From Phenylobacterium koreense (lineage in GTDB: Bacteria > Pseudomonadota > Alphaproteobacteria > Caulobacterales > Caulobacteraceae), in contig NZ_JBEPLU010000001.1 of NCBI RefSeq assembly GCF_040545335.1, positions 1,612,001 to 1,676,000 of the forward strand: a DNA stretch of 64,000 nt. Direction: 5' to 3'. Below the pieces are notes generated by a model. The model was not told the origin of the DNA, did no database searches, and was given only the letters and a program-made list of their open reading frames with translations. Shown one piece after another: positions 37,801-44,500 of this stretch (positions are counted from its first letter, which is position 1; each line of letters begins with the position of its first letter). The translations under genes and the position numbers were made by a program.

Positions 37801-38555
37801 TGAGTCCGCGCCTGCTCGGTGGTCAGCGCCGTCCCCATCGTCCGTTCGACATCGTTGCGCAGGAGCTGGTTGCTGCGCGCCACATCCTCCGGCCGCACCA
37901 GCTGCAGCGGCTTCGAATAGGTCTCGTCGAAGGCGCCGTTCTCGCCATAGGCGCGCACCACATAGGTGAGCTCGTCGCCAGTGCGGAACCGGTATTTGCT
38001 CGAAAGCGCGCCGTCCCAGGTGACCTGCGCGACCGCCGCCACATCGACCGGGATCGTCGCCAGCGGCTCGATCAGGTCGGCGTCGGTGCTGCGATAGACG
38101 GTGATTTCGAGCCGGCTGATGAAGCCGGGATAGTTGTTGCGCACGAAGAACTGCACCGGCTCGGTGATCTTCGTCCCGTCGTAGGCGACCATCGACGGCG
38201 CTGAGACCGACAGTTCCGGCTGGCCGAGATTGGGGTCTTCGGTCGCCCAGATCACCCCGCCGTTCGGCAGCGAGACCGAGAACTTGCCCAGCGCCGTCGC
38301 CTGGCCGGCCTGTTCCGCGGCGATCGTCACCCGCCGATCGGGCGCCAGGGCCTCTGACGATGAGCCCGCGTCGGTTCCGGCGGTCACCTGGCGTGACGAG
38401 CTACGCGTGCGCAGCTTGAAGAGGACGCCCTCCGCGTCCGCACACTGGTCCTGCGAGCAGTCGAGCCGCGCAGTTCCGCTCTCCTGGGCAAGCGCCGACA
38501 CCGAGGTGCTGGCCATCAGGCTGGCGAGGGTGAGCTTCAGTAGTTTCTTTTGCAT
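34896..38555 (-). CDS. Large outer-membrane beta-barrel protein, partner of the giant repeat protein
   Basis: A 1,219-residue exported protein with a Sec signal peptide (cleavage after SALA, residue ~23). Residues ~25-360 contain Ig-like or carbohydrate-binding-like beta domains. From about 380 to the end there is a long series of alternating amphipathic strands ending in an aromatic residue (NAVGRY), typical of an outer-membrane barrel. SLYYLRHTDLLPGSEVVFLE and DYELDDLQGRIILTRPLA resemble blocks in big, uncharacterised barrels encoded beside DUF11-OmpA proteins elsewhere; I recall this pattern but cannot verify it here. No TonB box or plug is evident. The ATG is 14 nt after the giant gene, with its ribosome-binding site overlapping that stop. 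Translocator, anchor or pore are all possible roles. Confidence 0.75.
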   Translation of the reverse strand: MQKKLLKLTLASLMASTSVSALAQESGTARLDCSQDQCADAEGVLFKLRTRSSSRQVTAGTDAGSSSEALAPDRRVTIAAEQAGQATALGKFSVSLPNGGVIWATEDPNLGQPELSVSAPSMVAYDGTKITEPVQFFVRNNYPGFISRLEITVYRSTDADLIEPLATIPVDVAAVAQVTWDGALSSKYRFRTGDELTYVVRAYGENGAFDETYSKPLQLVRPEDVARSNQLLRNDVERTMGTALTTEQARTQNLLNDVFSGNGLRQQNIAIHGSRIRIQGRNLPPDQQLTINGESYPVDLERKFVAEYLSPIGRHSFDIALTGEGGEALQHHRLDVDVTGRYFFGVGIADITIAQNDISGSVEPFAGDSRYEDDILTDGRLAFYLKSKLKGRYLVTAQADTTERDLRDLFKGFGKADPQDVFRRLDPDLYYPIYGDDSTTYRDVDTMGRFYLRVDWDKNQALWGNYQTGLTGTDYAQYVRSLYGAALSWRSNDSNLWGDPASELRVFGSQAQSAPGHSEFLGTGGSLYYLRHTDLLPGSEVVFLEIRDRTTGRAENRVQLVRGADYELDDLQGRIILTRPLAQITRENAPSITRDAPLDGFEQRLIVDYEWVPSGFDSDEVTAGFRGKKWFGDHVGVGATYVDENRAGEDYTLYGGDLTLQAGKGTYLKAEYARTESLATPTFFSTNGGFDFVQLGGVGPQEGEAKSLEGRINLTELGWTSLDWSAAAWWRETGAGYSTSRYNTGLPTSEYGGEVLGQITPSLGVYARYSEAESGPNSLIQAQGSLDWRIDDANSLAGEIRRVAEDSAYADGAGVLGAIKYTRRIGTALDLYAQGQATLDDDHGRYRDNDMVLAGGRYLFGDQSSVGAEVSTGDRGDAATLSAEYALAPDHTLYGAYAYSTDTAEYDTLLNPNHRNGWTLGQRWRLSNQVNLFNESEYLKEPSQSGMAHTYGLDFYPALGWNLGLTYQTGELRNEFGGVVDRDAVSASLGRISPSTDWQSKLEWRRDTGAEHRVQWVTTNRLTHKINESWRVAARFNYSDTEDEINALAGAKFVEGNLGFAWRPWNDTRWGLFGRYTYLYDLATIGQEGGADYDQKSQIFSLEGVHRLDQRWELAAKIAHREGEVRMGRGSGDWFDSATTFAAAQVRYDILSKWHALAEYRVLDVKDGGVKQGFLVGVDRDLTNNVRIGVGYNFTEFSDDLTNFDYDHKGFFINAVGRY

Positions 38556-38569
38556 GGTCCCGCGCCCCC

Positions 38570-41500
38570 TCACCGACGCTGCTCATTGGCGGGAGGCGTG
38601 GGGTCGCTCTCGACGCGGACCCTTGCTCGTATGTTCGGAGGAACTCTGGCGGCGAGGGCGTCATAGACCGCCCGCGCGCGGCGCATGCCGAGAGCGGTGT
38701 TGTAGTCGAACGAGGCGCGCACGTCGGTGTGACCGACGATGGTGACGACGCCCCCGTCCTGCTGGACGATCCAGGCCGCGACCTTGTCGAGGACCGGCGC
38801 GAACTCCGGCCTGATGTCGGACTTGTCGGTGTCGAAGAGGACTGTGCCGAGCAGGGCGCCGCCCTCGTCCACCCCGACCAGCATCGACGCCGGATCGTCG
38901 GCCTTTGCGCGCGCGACGACCGTGAGGTTGCGCGCGGCCTCCGGTTCGACCTTGGCCAGCAGCGCGGTCCTGACGGCGTTCGCCCGGGCCAGCGCCTCCT
39001 CGCCATTGGCGTCGATGACGACCTGGCCGCCGCGATGCTGGCGCACCGTCTCCGCCATCTTGTCGATGACCGGCCGGTAGCGGTCGTCCACCTCCGCGCT
39101 TCCCGGCGCGAAGATGACCCGGCCGAGATCGAGCTCGACCTCTTCGGCCCGGCCCTCGATCAGCGCGACCGGCAGCTTGACGCCCCAGTCGAAGCGGACC
39201 GGCAGGCCAGGCGTCGTACGCCGTAGGAGCGGGTTGTCGGTGGTGAAGACCGCACCGGCCGGCAGGGTGGCCGGGTCGACCTTCAGGATGAAGTTGCGGC
39301 CGCGCTGGGCGTCCCCGCCCGGAACGCCTTCCAGGTGATAGCGGCCGAACTGGTCGGTCTCGACGATGAGGCCTTCGACCGAGGCGATCCGCACCCCAGG
39401 AATGCCGCGCTCGTCCACGCCCTCGTTCTCGATGACATAGTCGACCACGTAGCCGCCTTCGGCCTGCGCGATCCTGCGCTCGACGCGCGGCTCGGCCTGG
39501 TTCAGGCCCTTGGCCGCCTCCCCGCCTTTCTCGATGCGGGTGCGTCCTTCGGCGTCCATGCGGACGGTCACGCCCTGAGCGCTGGTGAGGACGAAGTCGT
39601 CGGTGAAGGTCGGGCTGCTGAGCTTCTGGCGGATGACGATCCGGTGGCTTCCAGCGCCGTCGGCCTCGGACTGCCGCGCGCCGAGATCGCCAAGCTTGAG
39701 CCCGTTGGGCAGCGAGGCGTTCGGATCGCCGCCCATCCCCTCGCCGCGGTCGATGGCGGTCGATCCCGCGACATAGGCCTCGGGCGCAAAGCCGCCCTGG
39801 ACCTTCAGGCCCGAGAGTGCGGCGCTGTCCTGCCAGCCATCGCCGTCGCGATCGTCAAAGACCGTACCGAAGATCAGCGTGTCGTCGATCAGCGGATCGC
39901 CCACCAGCTCGACCTGGGCGGTCGCGGCGTTGGAAACCGGCCGCTCGTCCACCGAGACCGTCTGAGCCTGGTTGGTATGGACGCCTCCGCGGACGCCGGC
40001 GCCGACACGCATCAGGTAGGTGAGCGTCGCGGTCTTGCCGACCTGGACGTCGATCCCCTGGAACCGCACCGGCCGCTGGCCGGAGATCGTCGCGGCATTG
40101 TCGCCGTCGACCACCCGCAGCGAGCCCTCGACATAGGTAAAGCCCGCGGGCGGCGTGTCGATGACCCCGCCATCGACCAGGTCTCGCTCACCGACGTTCT
40201 CGACCGACAGCGTGTAGCGAACCAGATCGCCAATCTTCACCTGGCGCACCGCCGCGGTCTTCACGAGGCGGATCTGCATCAGGTCGACCGTGAGTTCGAC
40301 GGCGCAGTCGACGCACTCCGGCGCTGACGCTCCGCCGCCGCCGGTCCCGGTGACGAGGTTGCGGACCGTCTCGCCGGCGTTCTCGTTGATCATCGCGCTG
40401 TAGGCGAGGCGATGGACGCCGACCGGCGTGCCGGCAGGCAGGGTGCAGGTCACGGTCGCGCCGCCGGCGACGCAGCCGGCCGGCAGGCTGGTGATGGTCA
40501 GCCCCCGATCGGGCGTATCGACCAGCACCAGCGGCTCGGTGGTCGCAGCATCGGTCACGGTCGCGACGAGCGCGTAGTTGATCGTATCGCCGATCCTGAC
40601 CGTCCCGCCCGGAGCCGGGTCGGAGGTCTTGGAAAGGCGGATCACCGGCGCAGCCACGGTGGTGCTGGTGCCGCAGTTCTCCACGCAGTGGGGGTTGTCG
40701 ACGCCGGTCCCGACCACGGCGTTGTCCACCGTGCCCGAGGCCTGGCCGTTCACCGTGGCTGTGTAGGTGACGCTGTAGGCGCCAGGCTCGGCGCCCGCCG
40801 GCAGGGTGCAGACCAGCGGACTGGCCGCGTTGCAGGTGAAGGCTCCGGCGCTGGTCACCGCCGTGAAGTCGAGGCCCGCGCCCAGGGTGTCGGTGAGCGT
40901 CACCACGTCGGTTGTGGCGGCGTCGGAAACCGTCGCCGTCAGCGTATAGGCGATGACCTCGCCCGCCTTCACCGGCCCGGCCGTGCTCGCCGTCTTGGCG
41001 TAGACCACGTCCGGCGCAGCAACGATGCTGCTGGTTTCGCAGGCCCCTGCGCAGGTCGGCTTGTCCGGGCCCGAGGCGACCACCGCGTTAAGGACGGTGT
41101 CCTTGGCCTGGGCGTTGACCGTGGCGGTGTAGCTGACCGCATAGGTTCCCGGCGCCGCGCCGGCCGGCAGGGTGAAGCGCACCACCGGCGCGCCCGAGGC
41201 GTCGACGCCATAGGCGCCGGCGCTGGTCACAGCGGTGAAGTCCAGGCCCACGCCGAGCGTATCGGTCAGCAGGACCGTGTCGCTGGTGGTCTTGGCGTTC
41301 GCGACCGTTGTCGTCAGCGTATAGGTGATGACGTCGCCGGGCTTCACCGGCCCAGTCACGTCCGCCTTCTTGCTGTAGGTGACGCTCGGCGCAGCGACGA
41401 TGTTGCTCGTGTTGCAGCCGCCGTCGCAGGTCGGCTTGTCGATGCCCGTGCCGACCACGGCGTTGGTGACGCTGCCGTTGGCCGACGCATTGACCTTGGC

Positions 41501-44500
41501 CGTGTACGTCAGGCTGTAGGCGCCCGGCGCCGTGCCGGCCGGCAGGGTGCAGACCAGCGGGCTCGCGCCGTTGCAGGTGAAGGCCCCCGCGCTGGTCACC
41601 GCCACGAAGTCGAGGCCCGCGCCCATCGTGTCGGTCAGGGTCACGACGCTCGTGGTCGGCGCATCGGCGACCGTTTCGGTCAGGGTGTAGGTCAGCACGT
41701 CCCCGACCTCGACCGAGGCCGGCGCGGAGACCGTCTTCCGGTAGCCGACCACCGGCTCGGCGACCTTCGTCTCGGTGCCGCAGGCCGTGGTGCAGGTTGG
41801 CTGATCCGTGCCGGAGCCGACGACGGCGTTGGCCACCGTCTTGCTCGCCTGGTCATTGACCGTGGCCGTGTAGGTCACGGGATAGACGCCCGGCCCCGTT
41901 CCGGCCGGCAGAGTGAAGCGCACCACCGGCGCGCCCGAGGCGTCGACCGTATAGGCGCCGGCGCTGGTCACGGCGGTGAAGTCCAGGCCCGCGCCCAGGG
42001 TGTCGGTCAGCAAGACGGTGTCGCCGGTGGTCTTGGCGTTCTTGACCGTGGTGGTCAGGGTGTAGGTGATGACGTCGCTGGCCTTCACCGGCCCAGCCGT
42101 GCTCGCGGTCTTCGCGAAGACCACGTCCGGAGCGACCAGGATGGTGGTGGTGTTGCAGGTCCCATCGCAGGTCGGCCCGTCGACGCCGGATCCGACCACC
42201 GCATTGGTCACGCTGCCGGTGGCCGAGGCGTTGACCGTCGCGGTGTAGCTGATGCTGTAGACGCCCGGCGCCGTACCGGCCGGCAGAGTGCAGGTCAGCG
42301 GGCTGGCGCCGTTGCAGGTGAAGGCCCCGGCGCTGGTCACCGCCGTGAAGTCCAGGCCTGCGCCGAGCGTGTCGGTCAGGGCCACGACGTCGGTGGTCGG
42401 CGAATTGGCGACTGTCGCAGTCAGGGTGTAGGTCACGACGTCGCCGATCTCGACCGCGGCGGCCGAGACGCTTTTCTTATAGGTGACGCCCGGCCCGACC
42501 GGCGTTGTCGTACCGCACGCGTTGGTGCAGGTCGGCTTGTCCGGGCCCGAACCGACCACGGCGTTGCTGACCTCGTTCCCCGCCTGATCGTTGACCGTTG
42601 CGGTATAGACGACGGCGTAGGTCCCAGGGCCGGTTCCGGCCGGCAGGGTGAAGCGAACCACCGGCGCAGTCGAAGCATCGACGGTATAGGCGCCGGCGCT
42701 GGTCACCGCCGTGAAGTCGAGCCCCGTTCCCAGGGTATCGGTGAGCAGCACCGTGTCGCCGGTGGTCTTGGCGTTCGCGACCGTGGTGGTCAGGGTGTAG
42801 GTGATGACGTCGCCCACCCGCACCGGCCCGGCCGTGCTGGCCGTCTTGGCGAAGTGGACGTCCGGCTCGACCACGGTCGTGCTGGTGGAGCAGGTCGTCT
42901 CGCAGGTCGGCCCGTCGGTCCCGGTGCCCACCACCGCATTGGTGACAGCGCCTTCGGCCGCCGCATTGACCGTCGCGGTGTAGGTGAGGCTGTAAGTCCC
43001 CGGCGCCGTGCCGGCCGGCAGGGTGCAGACCAGCGGGCTGGCCGCGTTGCAGGTGAACGGACCGGCGCTGGTCACCGCCGTGAAGTCCAGGCCGGGACCC
43101 AGGGTATCGGTCAGGGTCAGGACCCCCGTGGTCGGGGCCTTGGTGACCGTCGCCGTCAGCGTATAGGTCAGGACGTCCCCAGCCTCGACCTCGGCGCCGG
43201 GGGCCGAGACGCTTTTCCCGTAAGTGACGGCCGGACCGTCGACCGGCGTCTCGGTGCCGCAGATCGTGCAAGTCGGCTCATCCGGCCCCGAACCGACCAC
43301 GGCGTTGGTCACGGAGGTCTTGGCCTGGGCGTTGACCGTCGCGGTGTAGGTGACGGGGTAGGTCCCCGGCCCCGTCCCGGCGGGCAAGGTGAAGCGGACC
43401 ACCGGCGCGCCCGAAGCATCGACGGTATAGGCGCCGGCGCTGGTCACGGCGGTGAAGTCCAGGCCCGCGCCCAGGGTGTCGGTGAGCAGCACCGTGTCGC
43501 CGGTGGTCACCGAGTTCTTGACCGTCGTGGTCACGGTGTAGGTGATGACGTCGCCCGCCTGCACCGGACCGGCGGTGTTCGCCGTCTTGGTGAAGGTGAC
43601 CGCCGGCTCTGTCACGGTGGTGCTGGTGTTGCAGGTGGCGTCGCAGGTCGGATTGCCCCCGCCCGTCCCGACCACCGCGTTCGTCACCGCGCCGCTGGCC
43701 GAGGCGCTGATCGACGCGGTGTAGGTGAGGCTGTAGGTCCCCGGCGCGGTTCCGGCCGGCAGGGTGCAGACCAGCGGACCGCCCCCTTCGCAGGTGAAGG
43801 CTCCTTCGCTGGTCACCGCCGTGAAATCGAGCCCGGCGCCCAAGGTGTCGGTGAGGATCAGGTCGTCGGTCAGCGCCGAGCCGGCGACCGTAGCGGTCAG
43901 GCTGTAGGTCAGGACGTCGCCCGCCTTGACCTCGGCGGCCGGGGCCGAAACGCTCTTGTGATAGGTGGCCGCGGCACCTTCGAGCGGAGTGCTGGTGGTG
44001 CAGCTTGCGCCGCAGGTCGGCTCGTCGGGGCCTGTGCCGATCACCGCATTGGTGACCGCGCCGCTCGCCGAAGCGTTGACCGTCGCGGTGTAGGTGAGGC
44101 TGTAGGCGCCGGGCGCTCGGCCCGCCGGCAGGGTGCAGACCAGCGGACTGGCGGCGTTGCAGGTGAAGGCCCCCGCGCTGGTCACCGCCGTGAAGTCGAG
44201 CCCGTCCCCGAGCGTATCGGTGAGGGTAAGGGCCCCGGTGCTCGCCGAGTTGATGATCGTGGCGGTGAGCGTATAGGTCAGGACGTCGCCGACCTTCACC
44301 GTCGCGGCCGGGGCCGAGACGCTCTTCTGATAGGTGACGCCGGCCTCTGCGACCTTGGTGGTCGTACCGCAGCCGGTGGTGCAGGTGGGCTGGTCGGTTC
44401 CCGAGCCGACGACGGCGTTGGCCACCGTCCCGCTCGCCTGGTCATTGACCGTCGCCGTGTAGGTGACGGGGTAGACGCCCGGTCCCGTGCCCGCCGGCAG

